Notes: a model not told the origin generated them from the sequence alone. DNA of 64,000 nt from Parasitella parasitica (GCA_025201805.1 MU619238.1:360233-424232); one strand, 5' to 3'; shown: positions 1 through 12,145, numbered from the stretch's first letter. A program made the numbers and translations.

Positions 1-223
1 TATTGTTGTTGTTCATCATGAATTCTGGTAACTAGTATTGTAAATTAAACTTTTAAGAATTAAAAATCTTATTTAATAACGACAGCAGCCAAAAATTTGC
101 TACATTCAATGCAATGTATTATGCAGAAAAATAGAATATGTATAAAAATATGTATAATATATAGAGAGAGGTATAATGATATAGGTATATAAGTAAGTGT
201 ATCTGGGTTGTATGCGCAGAATA

Positions 224-874
224 TTACGCAACATGTGGATAACGTTTAAGTTGAGACGAGGAGAGTGTCGAATGATGCATTGACGAAGCACCAAACAGTC
301 TGCCGATAAAACCTGGTGATTTGTCGTTGAACGAATGCCTTCTTTCGTCCTTGAAGCTCATCAGGTAATCATGCACTGTATGCGATGAAGCTCTTCTCTG
401 TAATTTAGGCGGAATGGATAGTGTTGACGATGAACATGACGATGACCAAGAAGAAGCAGCAGACGACGACTGTGGTGTATTTGAAACCAGCACCGGCAGT
501 TGCTGCTGCTGTAGCTCTGTCACGCGTTTGATAGACAGAGCTAAAGGATCTTGAAACTGCCTAACACACTTGTATTCACGGTTGACTCTGTCCAGCTCCT
601 TTGTCAGTCGACGCATGTTATCAGGATGATCCAAATAGTTTTTATCATCTGCCAAAAACGATTGCCTCTGTAGCATGAGCTTGTGTTGTGTGCGACTTAA
701 TTCGGATTTATGAACAGATGATGATCGGGATGAACTTGATCTCTTCATGGCGGTGAGATCTTCGCTATCCATGCTACTAGTGTGAGTGCAAGTGTACGCT
801 AGTGCGTTGTAAGTAGTCAGTTGTATGCTTGGAGGCGACCTTAGTAAGGAAGGCCTTGGATTATGTGAGCTCAT
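224..874 (-). CDS. Tco89-like TORC1 subunit (probable)
   Basis: Single-exon reading frame of about 216 residues on the minus strand. The ATG at 874 is chosen because the frame upstream of it only encodes a pyrimidine-rich promoter-like tract. The protein is mostly disordered and Ser-rich. Its one conserved-looking block begins with SRTQHKLMLQR and continues about 40 residues later with NREYKCVRQFQDPL. This pairing of an RTQxKLxLQR motif with an REYxxVRxFxxP motif is what I recall for the fungal Tco89 family, a non-essential subunit of TOR complex 1 at the vacuole. Yeast Tco89 is much longer, so this would be a minimal version. The remainder (poly-Ser, then a basic C-terminus) carries no catalytic motif. 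The neighbour is an acyl-CoA-binding protein on the same strand. The family call rests on two short motifs; the coding call is firmer. Confidence 0.5.
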   Translation of the reverse strand: MSSHNPRPSLLRSPPSIQLTTYNALAYTCTHTSSMDSEDLTAMKRSSSSRSSSVHKSELSRTQHKLMLQRQSFLADDKNYLDHPDNMRRLTKELDRVNREYKCVRQFQDPLALSIKRVTELQQQQLPVLVSNTPQSSSAASSWSSSCSSSTLSIPPKLQRRASSHTVHDYLMSFKDERRHSFNDKSPGFIGRLFGASSMHHSTLSSSQLKRYPHVA

Positions 875-1021
875 TTTATTGTGCAAAGGAAAAAAAAAAG
901 GAAGAGAAAGAGAAAGAAAAAGATGTAAAGGGGGGTGTTGTTGTTTTTCTACTATGCTATTATATACATTGCTCCTTTTTATTATACTATTTTTCATTTC
1001 ACATGACACTCCCTTTATTGC

Positions 1022-2624
1022 TTATTTGTTTGTATCATTTTCTATCACAATCTTGTTGATCAAGAGTCTTTTAAGTTTGAATTTCGTTAGTATCCTTTGA
1101 ATGACACCTAGAATTGCATGTGCAATCGGGCTTTTCTTCTTGTACAGAAACAATAGTAGAATAGAGGCTGTCATAAGGTTCATAATAGCATGTTTAACTG
1201 CTGCCTGTATGTGTATTTGAGCTAACATTCTATATTTACTCTCCTTATTTGATCATTCTTTACCTTAAAAACCCATTTCCAACCATCTTGGTCTCCATTG
1301 TTGGTGTTATTTTTTGATTTTATTGATCTTCTGGACGTCGATGCAATTTCTCCAACAACCAAATCCTTTCTTAGTTCATTAATTTTTTCGTTTAGTGATT
1401 CAATTTCTTGTTGCAGAGCTTCTAGAGCTCTTTTTGTGGCCGGCCCCAAAACTGCTTGTTCATCCTGTTGCTGCTGCTGCTGCTGCTGCTGCTGGTTACT
1501 CAGCGATGTATCGTATTGTTGTTGTGTTGCTGTCACAGAAGACGAAGTTGTACTCATAGGCGATTTGTACGATGTGAAAAATCCTTGCTGACCATCTATT
1601 TGTTGCATTAATGGCGCTTGATCCATTTTGTATTGTCGGCTAGAAGGATGCAATACCCACGGATTCACACTGTCATCAAAATTATCCTCGTATAGTTTTC
1701 TTGTGCGATGCTGAGCATTTGATTTTTTATGCGGTTCCTTGCCTGATCTACCAGATGCCGCTGATACAGGGCGCAATGTGTTACTATTATTGGATGACGA
1801 GATCGATAAGCGTCTCAATTCTGTAGGCGCTGTCATCATTGACATACGGCCTGATTGGGAAGAAGCACGACTAGAAGCACGTCTTGTCCTTTGTGGCAGT
1901 GAAGCGGGTGGAGGACGACGGTTCAAGACGGGAGTCGATCGCTGAACTTGTCGAAGGTATGCTCTCTCTTCTGCTTCTGCTGATCCAACACTGCATCCAT
2001 CTTGGGAGGTTGTGTTCTGCTCTTCTTCACTGGAGGAGTCGCCACTGTCACCTGAAGGCTGCATAATGGCAAACGATTGAATGATTTGATGAGCTTGTGC
2101 CCTGCCTGCAGGTTTTTTATAAGCCTAAAAAAAAGAAAAAAAACGTGCATTGTTATAAATATACAACATGCCATGCTATTATGTACAGAACCAGGATATA
2201 AATACCTCTTTTGCTGCTTGGAGTAGTGTTTCAACGTATTTATGCTTTGCCTCCATTTCGCTTGTGCCTTCTAGTCTACTCCAAGCATCCCTAAAATTAC
2301 ATGGATTCAGTCATGAGCGAGAATTTCATTTCGCAAATGAAAGATGTACGAGTACCATTTTGCTCTACCAACAACATCAAAAATTCCAGGTCTTTGGGTA
2401 TCAATGTCTCCGTGGGATACTTGTTTATACAAGGCATATAGCTAATTTCAGACAGCTGTTGATTAGTTGTTTTCTCTGGTTTATTTTTGAATAAATACCT
2501 CCAATTTTTGATCCTTTGTAGGTTGGACATTTGAAGAAGATGGCAAATGCTGTACAATATATAGCGCTTTGTTATATCTCTGGTTGATGTATCTGTTTGA
2601 GTAATGAGCTGGTATGAAACTCAT
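1022..2624 (-). CDS. Tail-anchored acyl-CoA-binding protein, ACBD5/Atg37 type
   Basis: Five exons join cleanly: 2624-2499, 2441-2356, 2290-2206, 2124-1264 and 1204-1022, giving 446 residues. Exons 1-4 encode an N-terminal ACBP domain with the signature [11 protein letters not shown], then [21 protein letters not shown] and [11 protein letters not shown], the acyl-CoA ligand-binding helices. A long disordered Ser/Gln-rich middle follows, including a ten-residue poly-Gln run encoded by a CAG tract near 1465-1494. Next comes a predicted coiled coil ([20 protein letters not shown]). The last exon encodes one hydrophobic helix ([13 protein letters not shown]) followed by a basic tail. This order (ACBP, coiled coil, C-terminal membrane anchor) is that of peroxisomal ACBD5 and yeast Atg37, which bind very-long-chain acyl-CoA and act in pexophagy and organelle contact. 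Peroxisomal placement is inferred from architecture; an ER anchor is possible. Confidence 0.85.
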
Positions 2625-3692
2625 GTTTGTATTAAAAGGCTCTGTGAATTGGAAAAAAAAAAAACGAAAGCTGAATGAGTGAGAACATCATATGCGACGG
2701 AATTTAACAGCAGCGACCCATCATTCTGTTGAAACCGATCAACGCAGTTCTGCTTTATACTTTTTGGACATTTTTTTTTTTGTCAATCTAGTCAAAATAT
2801 ACGCGCCACATATCAAACTAACTTTGTAGAGAAGCAACCCTGCATTTTCTTTTCAAGGTTCCAGTAAATACTTGCATTTTTTTTTATAACTAAGAAGTCT
2901 AATTAATAACTAAAATAGCAAGTATGCGTACATTGAAGAGCAATTTCTGGTCATTTTCGACTAATATATCAAGTGAGAAACAACATTCTTTGAGATTTGC
3001 ATGAAATATCGCATATTCTTTTCTGGAAATGCATTAGAGTGCAAAAAGATAGTATTTGGGGCAATTCGAAGCTTTGATTCAGTAAAGCGGGAAATGTCAA
3101 CGCTGTACGCATATAACGTTATGTAAAAGAGCATTACCCGGACATGGAAGTCTCAAACTAGTTTTTGGTAGTTTAGTTTAACCCATTATATTTACTATTT
3201 ACAAAGAAATCTCCTTGAGATTTTGAAGGCTCTACACGGTATCATCTTGGTTTTTACTCGATAAGGACATCTGATGAAATAATGATAGCTTAAGCCTTTT
3301 ACATTTAGTTCTTAGTGCTTGAAATACGAGTGTTAAGCAAACTCACAATATACAACAGTGGTGCAACAGATCGTCATGATCATCAAGACGAAAACATATC
3401 GTCACTTGAATCGACATTATGCACCAACTAGAAAAGGCACATAATTGGGTAACAAATGAGAGCAAAAGCCCAATAAGTGAACATTACAATACATCATTTT
3501 TACAAGCCTGTAAAGTGAGGCTATGGTGTAGCTATAAAAGGCAAAATCTTCATGATGACAGAATGACTACAGCTGGATTATCATGCCACCAACGCCAATA
3601 TAAAAAGGATTGCAAAGGCTGTATGGTAAGCTATACTTTTTAACTTTTACTTTATTTTACTTTTGAATTTTTTTTTTTTTTTTTTTCACAAT
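2625..3692. other. Intergenic, divergent promoters
   Basis: About 1.07 kb between two divergently transcribed genes. It contains several A/T homopolymers (near 2654, 2771, 2879 and 3669) and no frame with coding character. The 74-codon open frame at 3419-3643 has no recognisable motif and is treated as chance. The poly-T run at 3669-3686 sits immediately upstream of the HAM1-like start codon. Confidence 0.6.
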
Positions 3693-6600
3693 ATGAACAC
3701 AAATCAACAACCTCAACGTGTTTTGAATCAAGATGCGAATATGAACAAAGATCATTTGCCTGGAAGCCAAACTGAACCTGAAGCTGTCAAACAAAAATCT
3801 GCTGAGCAAAAGTTACTGTTACTCGGTGCATTCCAGGCCATGCAGAGAGAGGGAAGAATGCCTCATAATCCCCAGCTGCACGACTTACTGGGTAAACTAA
3901 TGACCAATAAAGCCGTCGCTTCAAAAGAGCATTTGATGTCTCAGGATGGAAGACTCTTGCTGACGGATTTCCGTAAATTAATTGGTACTCTTCAAAAGGC
4001 TCTGGCCGTCAAGAACAAGGATGAGCTGTTTCAATCTCTTGTATATCACCTTCATTGCATGGAAAGCCCTGTTGGTAAAGGTACGTAAATGCTTGCTTTG
4101 TAATAGTGGGCATACGTGAGCTGATATCGAAATTGCAGATCACATCAATCAACACATGAAGTCTACTACTGATAAAGACGCGATGCAACTTGAGGGAAAG
4201 AAAGGTTTGTTGCACTTGTTAGGAATGGATTGTAATAGCTGCTTACCGCTGTCTACATTTTTAGCGTCTAAATCATTGATGCAGATCGGGAAACTCATTC
4301 TTCTTAACAATGAATTCCGTTCTGTGTTGGGTGAGCTCATTGACATCTCTCAAGACATTTTCAACAGTGTCGCCGCAAAGACCGGTGATTCCCTTCAACA
4401 AGCTGGTTCCAGCCTCCAAGATCACAACAATGATGATGATGGCAAACCCGGTAAACACTTTGTGGACAATGTTCTTGACAGTGCTTTGAATCATGACAAT
4501 AACAATGCACAGCCTCGCCGATCACCAACTGCACCGCATTACCACGACCAAGAACCTCATCTCATTAGTGCATCTAACGATGACCCTCGTCGTCAAGGTC
4601 TTTTGAATACTGGCGATTCTGTGCATCCTAATGCTATACTTGGCGGGCTCCCTACTGCCAACAACAACACTGTCCAAGGTGGTGGCATTTTGGGCAGCCA
4701 TAATAATTTCCAACAACATGAGCCTCAAGTTCCAAGTCATCATAACCCTACTGCGTTTGACCAGCATGACGATGATCGCACTGCTCACAATATAAGTAAC
4801 CAGCAGCCTCAGCAAGGCTTCAATAAACAAATTCAGCGTGACCCTAAATATCAAAAAGCTCGACAGCATTTGGACGACCACAAGCAGTTCGCTCAAGGTA
4901 CAGTCAACGAAAATATTCCTCAGGAAAAGCAAGATGAACTTTTGCGTCGCCTTCAAAACGCTCTTTTCGAAGTTCAGCAAAACCCCAAATATCAAGATGC
5001 TGTCAGTACTCTTATCCAGTTAATCAAGGTCTGGTCTTCACGTTTAACTAAGGTATCCAAGGGCGTCATTTCCACCGCCAAGGAAAACGATAAACCTGAG
5101 CAAGTCAACTACAGAGAACAGTCTGAAAAGGAACTCAAGGCTATCATTGAATGCTGGGCTCAGGGTGAATCTATTGATCCTTTACTTTACGGAATTCAAG
5201 ACGTTGTACGTGACATGCAAAACGATGATCACCTTGGTGAATATTACCGTTCGGTGATCAGGTATGTCAATCGCTTACTGAAAGTACCTGGCTTCGCTCA
5301 GAAGGACGAATCCACCCAAGAAGGAAGACGACTCATGGACCAAGGCAATCATATTATCAAGGGTCGCTACAAGGAGCATCTCAACTTTTTGTCGTCAGAA
5401 TCTCGCAAGTACATGAATCTGATGGCTGAAGACCAGGTATCCAAGGAGCTGTATGCAAGAATTGCTAAAATCCATCGTGACTTATGGATGGACGGTGAAG
5501 GCAATCCTGCCTTCAAGCCCCATCTTTTAAATGACATGAGAATGACGCTGCTCCCTGCCTTCATTGATGAAGTCAAGTACATTCCTATCCCACGTATCGA
5601 ATACAGCGACCCTCAATTCGACATTGTCATTGAAAACCTTATTCTTTCTGGAGACTCTTTACTGCCTAATGTCTTTGATACCAAGATTGAAAGCTTCAAT
5701 AGCTTTAGCCTCAGGTCTGACATCGAGTCCAAGCCAAGTCATCAAACTCTGTATGTCCGTATGAGCGAAATACAAGCGGAAATCGATGATGTGGTATTCT
5801 CTTATAAAAAGAAGACGGGATTCCCTAAGCTGTCTGACCGTGGTGTCGCTGCTCTTACCGTTGGTGGCAAGGGCATCACTGTCACTGCTCGTATCACTAC
5901 CATCGCCAATAACCCAGCAAAAACATTCAAGGTTGCTTCCTGCAAGTGCCACGTTGACAACCTTAAGATCAAGGTGAACGAGAGTAAACATGATATCTTG
6001 TACAAGGCCGTCCTTCCTTTGATTATCGGCCAAGTCAAAAGACAGATCTCGCGTGTTATTGAAGACAGAGTTGTTACGTTGGTTGATCAGCTCGATCACA
6101 AGGTAACCAACTCCATTGTTGAAATGAACCAGAATCTTCAAACGAAGGCTTACGAAGCACTTCCTGAGCAAGAAAAAGCTCGACAAGCTCCTCCATCTGT
6201 CTCTATTGCTCGTCCTCGTCCAGGCCTCTTTTCTGCTATTGTCGATGTCATTAATCGCAACATCAAGACCAAGGTTCAAAAGCGTAATGAAGCCAAGCGA
6301 TACGGCCGGTTGTCTGAAGACGGTGGTAGTCCGGTCCCTACTTCTCAATCCAGTGACCAAGAAAAACGTCAAATTCCTGCTGCTCCCAGAGATATCCATC
6401 ATTCACCACATAATGAGAATGACCGATTATCTGAAAATTCCAGCGGTTTACGACATCTTCAAACTACTCACAATTTCCCATCTGCTTCTGAAGGTGGTAT
6501 CCAGCAATATCCTCAGCAAACATTTAGCAATGAGGAAGAAGATCCCGCTCGTGTAAAGGAGCCTCATCATCAAGGACTCGATAATGTTGTCAGTGGCGTC

Positions 6601-6906
6601 CCTGAACATAATGATCCGACCACTAACAATTTAGCTAATATCAATTATCCTCATCATCATCAACAACAACAACACGAACAAAAATCAGGCTTATCTAATA
6701 TAGCTAGTATCCACGAACCTCCTCATCAGCAACAGAATTACGGACCCGAATACTCAACTTCCAATCCATTTAAGCCAGCCGACCACCACAACATCGTTAG
6801 CCCTCCTGCTTCTCCCAAGCATCATAATCCTAACAATGACTTTAAATTGGCCACTGATTTATCCAACGCCCAAAATGAGTACGACCAAAACCAACACTCA
6901 AGATAA
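3693..6906 (+). CDS. HAM1-like lipid-transfer (BPI/LBP-fold) protein
   Basis: Two exons (3693-4080 and 4139-6906; intron gtacgt...gcag) give 1051 residues. The ATG at 3693 follows a poly-T tract; earlier in-frame codons are poly-Phe and unlikely to be translated. The N-terminal 240 residues are helical and leucine-rich (KLLLLGAFQAMQREGRMP, then LMQIGKLILLNNEFRSVL), as in the fungal HAM1-like N-terminal domain. A disordered Asn/His/Gln-rich insert follows. The central domain (from about residue 400) contains FPKLSDRGVAALTVGGKGI and a repeated beta pattern typical of the BPI/LBP-like lipid-binding module. The tail from about residue 800 is again low-complexity, rich in His, Gln and Pro. Members are thought to bind lipid or act in hyphal fusion; the exact substrate is unknown. 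A dead transposase lies just 3-prime of it, in the opposite orientation. Confidence 0.8.
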
Positions 6907-6959
6907 TTATAGCTTTTCCTAATTCCTTTAATATATCATTAACCTAATAAATCTCAAAT

Positions 6960-7605
6960 TTAGTCGTATATAAAATAGAATTCTTGATGTGGGTATTCCA
7001 TATCAACCCATTCCAACAGCTGCTTGATGAATTCAACAAAGATCACAACAGCTTGTGAATATTCAACCCTTTTTGTTGAAATAGCACCAATGATTGAAAT
7101 ATTCTTGCCTCTTTCTCTGGCTGCTCTTGCAAGTAAGGGTAACATACAAGCATTAAATTCACTCTCATCAGTAAAAATACAGTTTCTCAGGCACTTAATA
7201 CCCTTGTGCGAAAGGCCAATACGGTATTCTTTTTGCCCTCTTGCTATTCTTTCAATTGTTTGTATTTCTCCCACTGGGAATGTTCTTTTGAGGGGTCAAA
7301 CACAGCTTTTGAGTTAAATGTTTTTGGATTGTAGCATTTTTTGAAGGGAATTTTTCTGGAGGCTCTTTAATAAGTCTCTGCTGAAGTTGTTCTTTAATGT
7401 CATCAATTATATTTCTTACAAGTTCAGAGTGGGTTTGCTGAATCTTTATATTTCGTGGGTCATCCCGAGGAAGGTATTCAACAGTGTCAGTTCTACGAAG
7501 CCGATCAAGGGTACCTCTGACTGTTTTGTCAGCATCTCGAAATTTTTGACAGATTTCTTTTCTTGACATGAAACCCAAAATAATGGTCAGAACTCGAGTT
7601 GCCAC
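6960..7605 (-). pseudogene. Truncated, frameshifted Tc1/mariner transposase
   Basis: Two minus-strand frames abut near 7252-7274. The first encodes a helix-turn-helix-like N-terminus (SRKEICQKFRDADKTVRGTLDRL). The second carries the catalytic-core strand with the first Asp (FTDESEFN) and a following ISIIGAIS strand, the usual Tc1/mariner order. The frame shifts by one base around 7270. It stops at 6960, immediately after FYFIYD, where the second catalytic Asp and its Asn neighbour should begin the next block, so the third catalytic residue is absent. No terminal inverted repeat was found, and the right end touches the 3-prime end of the HAM1-like gene. This is a dead fragment rather than a working gene. 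Confidence 0.75.
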
Positions 7606-8270
7606 TGTTGTGTGTGTAAGGTTTTTAGTTATGATAGATTGATATATAGAGATGATTTCATAATTCCTAAAAATTAAATGGTCTAGGTGCTAAGTGAAGA
7701 ATGAAGTCTATTTATTTGAATATGCAATGCCAATATGCGTATAGCATGATGCTTTTTTATTACCCTTATATCATTCTTGTAAGCTTGACTATGTCTGTTT
7801 TGTTAGTTTGATTAGATGCTTCATTTTCAAATTTTGTAGGTGCCGCCCCAAATGTTTTGTGAGTTTGATTTGAAAATACGATACTATATATTCAAACCTG
7901 TATGTGCACTTCATCAGTACTTGTATTAGAAGATGGAGCTTGAGTATGTGTTCAACTTAAAACCGGTGTATTACTGTAAAATATAATGTGCCAAGGATGG
8001 CTTAAAGGTCTCATATCTAATAGGTTGGATATAGAAATGTCGCACAATGCCAAAAATCAAAAAAAAAACATACACACTCAGGACAGTAACGATGGATCAT
8101 GGCCAGTTGAATAGCCTTTTTGTAGGAGTTATTTATACGATGAAAAACCTCAAGCAGTGACACAAAAAGTATACTAAAGCATGTTTCGGATTAAACCCTA
8201 GCAAGACTCTCTCGCGTATAAATACAATCATCGCGCCACACATTTCTTCGTTTGCTAAAAAGCTATCAAA
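7606..8270. other. Intergenic and promoter of OYE gene
   Basis: AT-rich spacer with no coding frame. The only clear signal is the TATA element at 8217-8224, shortly before the oxidoreductase start codon. Confidence 0.6.
8217..8224 (+). promoter_or_regulatory. TATA box of OYE gene
   Basis: TATAAATA lies 47 bases before the ATG at 8271, a normal core-promoter distance for a short leader. Confidence 0.6.
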
Positions 8271-9742
8271 ATGTTTGTTCCAGTTCCAGCTGCTGCTTCT
8301 AATATCGAAAAGCCTGCTGGCGTACCCATCAACCCTGCAGATGTCCAAAGAGTCAAACTCTTTCAGCCCTTCCAGCAAAAATCTGTGACAATGCACAATC
8401 GCTTGGGTGTCTCACCTATGTGCATGTATAGTGCTGTCGATGGCCACTTGAATGATTACCACATCTTGCATTGTAATGTATAATTTATGTATTTGCATCC
8501 AAGTCTGACATTGTAAATCTATATATGTATAGACGGTTCTCTCGCTTTAAAGGGTCCAGGCTTGGTCATTATCGAAGCTTCCGCCGTTGTCCCCGAAGGT
8601 AACATGTAGTGATTGTGTCTTTTGTGTCACTGTGTTATAAAAGCTCAAATTCCATGCAATTAGGCCGCATTACACCCCAAGATTCTGGTCTGTGGAGTGA
8701 TTCTCAGATCGACAACTTGAAGCGTGTTGTCGACGTTATCAAATCGCAAGGTAGTACACCCGGTTTGCAAATCGCTCACAGTGGTCGAAAGGCATCTACA
8801 AGTCCACCTTTTCTAGGGGACTACATTGTTGCCGAATCTGACGGAGGCTGGCCTGATCGTGTTGTAGGGCCATCTGATAATGCCTACGCTCCCCATTACG
8901 CCAAACCTCATGCCATGACCATTCCAGAAATTAAGCAGATGGTGCAATATTTTGCGGATGCAGCTGTTCGTGCTGATAAAGCCGGCATTGAAGTATTGGA
9001 AATTCATGCAGCTCATGGGCAAGTATCTCCACCAATTGCAATCATGTAAAGTCCAAGACGCTCATGGCTTGTATGGCAACTCTACATTATAGTTATCTAC
9101 TCAGTAGCTTCTTTTCGGGCAATTCCAACAAACGCACTGACGAGTATGGAGGAAGCTTTGAAAACCGTATAAGATTTGGTGAGGCCAAACCCTTTGTTAC
9201 TGGGATGAAAGCTAACCTTATGACTCAACGTAGGTCTCGAGGTTGTGCAGGCAGTTCGTGCAGTTTGGCCGTCCAATAAGCCTCTTTGGGTCCGAATCTC
9301 TTCTGCCGAATACGTGAACCCTGATCCTATGGGTGAGGATCCTAATGGATGGGATATCTATCAATCTTGTAGACTGGCTAAAGAGTTCAAGAAGCTGGGT
9401 GTTGATTTGGTTGATTGCTCCAGTGGTGGTAACATCCATGGTGTCAAGTACCCTGGTGTTCCCATGTATCAAGTTCAATTTGCTGAAGCTATCAAGAAAG
9501 AAGCAGATATACAGACGGCAGCTGTCGGCCTTATTGTTGAAGGCACAGACGCCGAGCAAATTCTTGAAAAAGGCCAAGCAGATTATGTTCTGGCAGGCCG
9601 CGAGTTTTTGAGAGATAGTGCCTTTACTCTAGTAGCTGCTCAAGCACTTAATGTCGACATCCAGTGGAACAAACAATACAGTTGGGCTGTTAAAAAGGCA
9701 CGTCGTCATAACACTACAAAGACTGGCACAACAATTCCGTAG
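8271..9742 (+). CDS. Old yellow enzyme family NADPH:flavin oxidoreductase (YqjM-like)
   Basis: Five exons give about 405 residues forming an FMN-binding TIM barrel. Diagnostic blocks are SPMCMYSA, carrying the regulatory cysteine of the YqjM/thermophilic-like class, and LQIAHSGRKAS, with the His pair that binds substrate and FMN. HAAHGYLLSSF, RTDEYGGSFENRIRF and PLWVRISS follow, with AVGLIVEG and the C-terminal VLAGREFLRD phosphate-binding loop. Such enzymes reduce activated C=C bonds with NADPH; the physiological substrate is unknown. Introns: 8473-8532, one ending just before GCCGCATTACA near 8664, 9019-9092 and one near 9180-9233. The third has a GC donor (GG|GCAAGT) instead of GT, and no GT alternative keeps the conserved HGYLL join. 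The start is supported by a TATA box 47 bases upstream. It lacks the fungal OYE class II sequence style, so a bacterial-type origin or paralogy is possible. Confidence 0.9.
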
Positions 9743-9900
9743 ATTCATTCTGCATAATAAAAAAAAATGTATTTTTGAAACAACATTAATCTATTCAAAT
9801 CAGTGGGACATGTCTTCGATCTCTTTTACATCATTATAATCCTCCCTTGTTTAATGTGAGAACCCTGTTTTTATGCCATGTTTCATTGTAGAAGAGCCTT

Positions 9901-9908
9901 TATATAAA
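9901..9908 (+). promoter_or_regulatory. TATA box of fasciclin gene
   Basis: TATATAAA sits about 60 bases before the ATG at 9970, followed by a CT-rich leader. Confidence 0.55.
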
Positions 9909-9969
9909 ACAACTTGATTCTTTTTCCCAACCATTATTCTCTCTCTACACTGTATCTGTTCTGAATATT

Positions 9970-12008
9970 ATGCGATTTGCTTATTTATCTATCGCATTGA
10001 GCATTCTTTTAACCTTAAACCCGACCGATGCTCAAGGACAACAGCAACAAGGTGACAGCAATAATTTTACCATTTTGCAGGCATTGAATGATACAAACTC
10101 AAGCCCTGCTCTGAAATTTGTCGAATTCTTGCAATCTTCTCCGGATTACCAGAACATTCTGGATATTTTGAATGATCCTTCGAGCAATGTCACGCTGTTT
10201 GTACCGTCGGATCAGGTTTACTACGAAGCTACCGGCCAGCAACCGCCTGCTCCTGCTCCTGCTCCAGTTGGAAATTCAACTGCGGATGGTAATAGTACAG
10301 TTGGCACCAATGCCACGACTTCCTCTACTACGGCTGCTGCTGTTGGTGGTTCTACAAGCATTTCGTCTACTTTATCTTCAAGTGCTTCTTCAGCTACTTC
10401 TTCTTCAGCTGGTGGATTATCTGGTTTCTTGTCATCTATTATTGCAGGTGCTTCGTCTTCAGCTTCGCAGCCTGTTCAGCCGACTGTAGCTCCTGCTACT
10501 ACTGGTGTCCCTCAAAACAATCCAGTTGTATCTGGTCTTTTTGCCTACAATAATATGGCTAGGTATGTCAAGATCCCTAATGCTCAAGTAGTCCCGCCAT
10601 ATGATCGTTCCGTTGCTTCAGAGTCCAAAGAGCAACACTCTCTAGTAATGAGAGCACTTTCTGTCGATCAGCAACAAAGTAATGGCAGCGATTGGGAATC
10701 TGTAACTACTGATGCTCCATTTGTTGATCAATTTAGCTTTGCAGACCTTCTTAGTTATCATTTGGTCAATGGATCAATTCAACTGAATGCCACTCAAAAC
10801 GCTACCATTATTGTTAATACATTGCTAACCAATGATACGGTGGATAAGCTGGGCCACGGATTACCTTTACTCCTCCAGCAAGCACCACAACAAGAAGGTC
10901 AAGATCAAGGTCAAGGTCAAGGTCAAGACCAAGACCAAGGACAAGGACAAGGACAAGGACAAGGACAAGGACAAGGACAAGGACAAGGACAAGGACAAGG
11001 TCAAAATCAAACTCAAGGTTTATTATGGCACAGATTGCAACAACAAGCTGATGATATTTCCAACACATCTAATGCTGGTGGTAATTGGACTGTAGGCAGT
11101 AGCCCCTTTAATAGTGCCAACATCATGACAAATGAAACCATTCAAGCATCAAATGGTATGGTTTACATTATTGACAAGAGTAAGTATACTATGAGGCACA
11201 TTTTGGCACGTATGTCGTCGTCTGATCAAACTGTATAGTTTTGGTTCCTCCCGTTAGTCCCTCTGATTCACTGAATGCTATCCAGAATGCATCTTTTTTT
11301 GAATGGTTGTTGACAAAATCAGCTGAAAACAGTACTGTAGACAGCACATCAAATGTAAGAATACAGTTATAATTTATCCTATATAATATTTAACTCATCA
11401 ATCTATGCTAACAACAGATTACTATGTTTGTCCCTACTAATGATGCGTTGCAAAACTTGAATCTCACTGATTTAAATAATGAAACTCTCCAAGGTGCACT
11501 CAAGGCTCATATTGTTCCCGGTATTTATTACACCACTAATTTGACAAGCGAGCCTACTATCGTTGAATCGGTTGGTGGTACAAACATTACTTTGACCAAC
11601 TCTGATTCTACAAACAATAGTAGTGTCACAGGTAAATGTTTATGTAGTACGTAATTTGCAGCATTCGAATCTAATGAAGGGAGGGGGGTCTATTTAGTGA
11701 ATAATGCTCACGTTGTGCAAGGAAACATCTTACTAAACAATGGCGTCATGCACTTGATTGATGGCAGTAAGTAGAAATATGCATTAGCCCTGGTAAATTG
11801 CTAAAGTTTACCTGTAGTTTTGGATTTCCCTACCGTCGGTAATGGAAACAACACGGGCACAGACAACGGGAATTCTACTGATACCGGTCCCTTCCCTGCT
11901 CCTCAAACATCTGCTGAATCCATGGCTATCATGACTACCATGCCAAGGACAGGAAGTACCTTTGCTCTCTCTCTTTGCACAATCTACGTGTATTTCTCAT
12001 ATTTTTAA
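9970..12008 (+). CDS. Secreted fasciclin (FAS1) domain protein, probably cell-wall or GPI-attached
   Basis: An N-terminal signal peptide (AYLSIALSILLTLNPTDAQG) is followed by a FAS1-like block (VTLFVPSDQVYYEA). A Ser/Ala/Thr-rich linker and a Gly-Gln repeat region come next, then a second FAS1 block (TMFVPTNDALQNL...LKAHIVPG, later VVQGNILLNNGVMHLIDG). Introns are inferred at 11179, 11354, 11633 and 11770 from GTAAG donors and frame; they restore continuous FAS1 sequence. Many N-glycosylation sequons are visible. The C-terminus ends in a short hydrophobic stretch (FALSLCTIYVYFSYF), which could be a GPI-attachment signal. FAS1 proteins mediate adhesion at the cell surface. The product of about 590 residues is larger than usual because of the low-complexity inserts. 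Confidence 0.85.
10894..11012 (+). repeat. Hexanucleotide tandem repeat encoding Gly-Gln
   Basis: Inside the FAS1 gene, units of GGTCAA, GACCAA and then about eleven perfect GGACAA hexamers (roughly 10939-11000) encode a (GQ)n tract with some DQ. Such a tract is prone to length change by slippage. The reverse strand reads as a long Leu-Val repeat only because of this periodicity. Confidence 0.9.
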
Positions 12009-12145
12009 ATGATTGGATATTGCCTCTGATGATGTATGCATATACATTTATATTTGATCAATAAATGTTTTTTTTTTCTTATATGTGGAAACAATGATTT
12101 ATTATGCAGTATTATACAGAAAAGGAAGGAACTTGAACAGACCTT

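Noticed and set aside
3419-3643. 74-codon frame upstream of the HAM1-like gene
   Set aside because: No motif and no promoter or leader features.
5659-6402. 247-codon minus-strand frame
   Set aside because: Lies entirely within the conserved HAM1-like exon and shows no domain of its own.
10814-11068. Minus-strand Leu-Val repeat protein
   Set aside because: Produced by the GGACAA repeat of the FAS1 gene read backwards.
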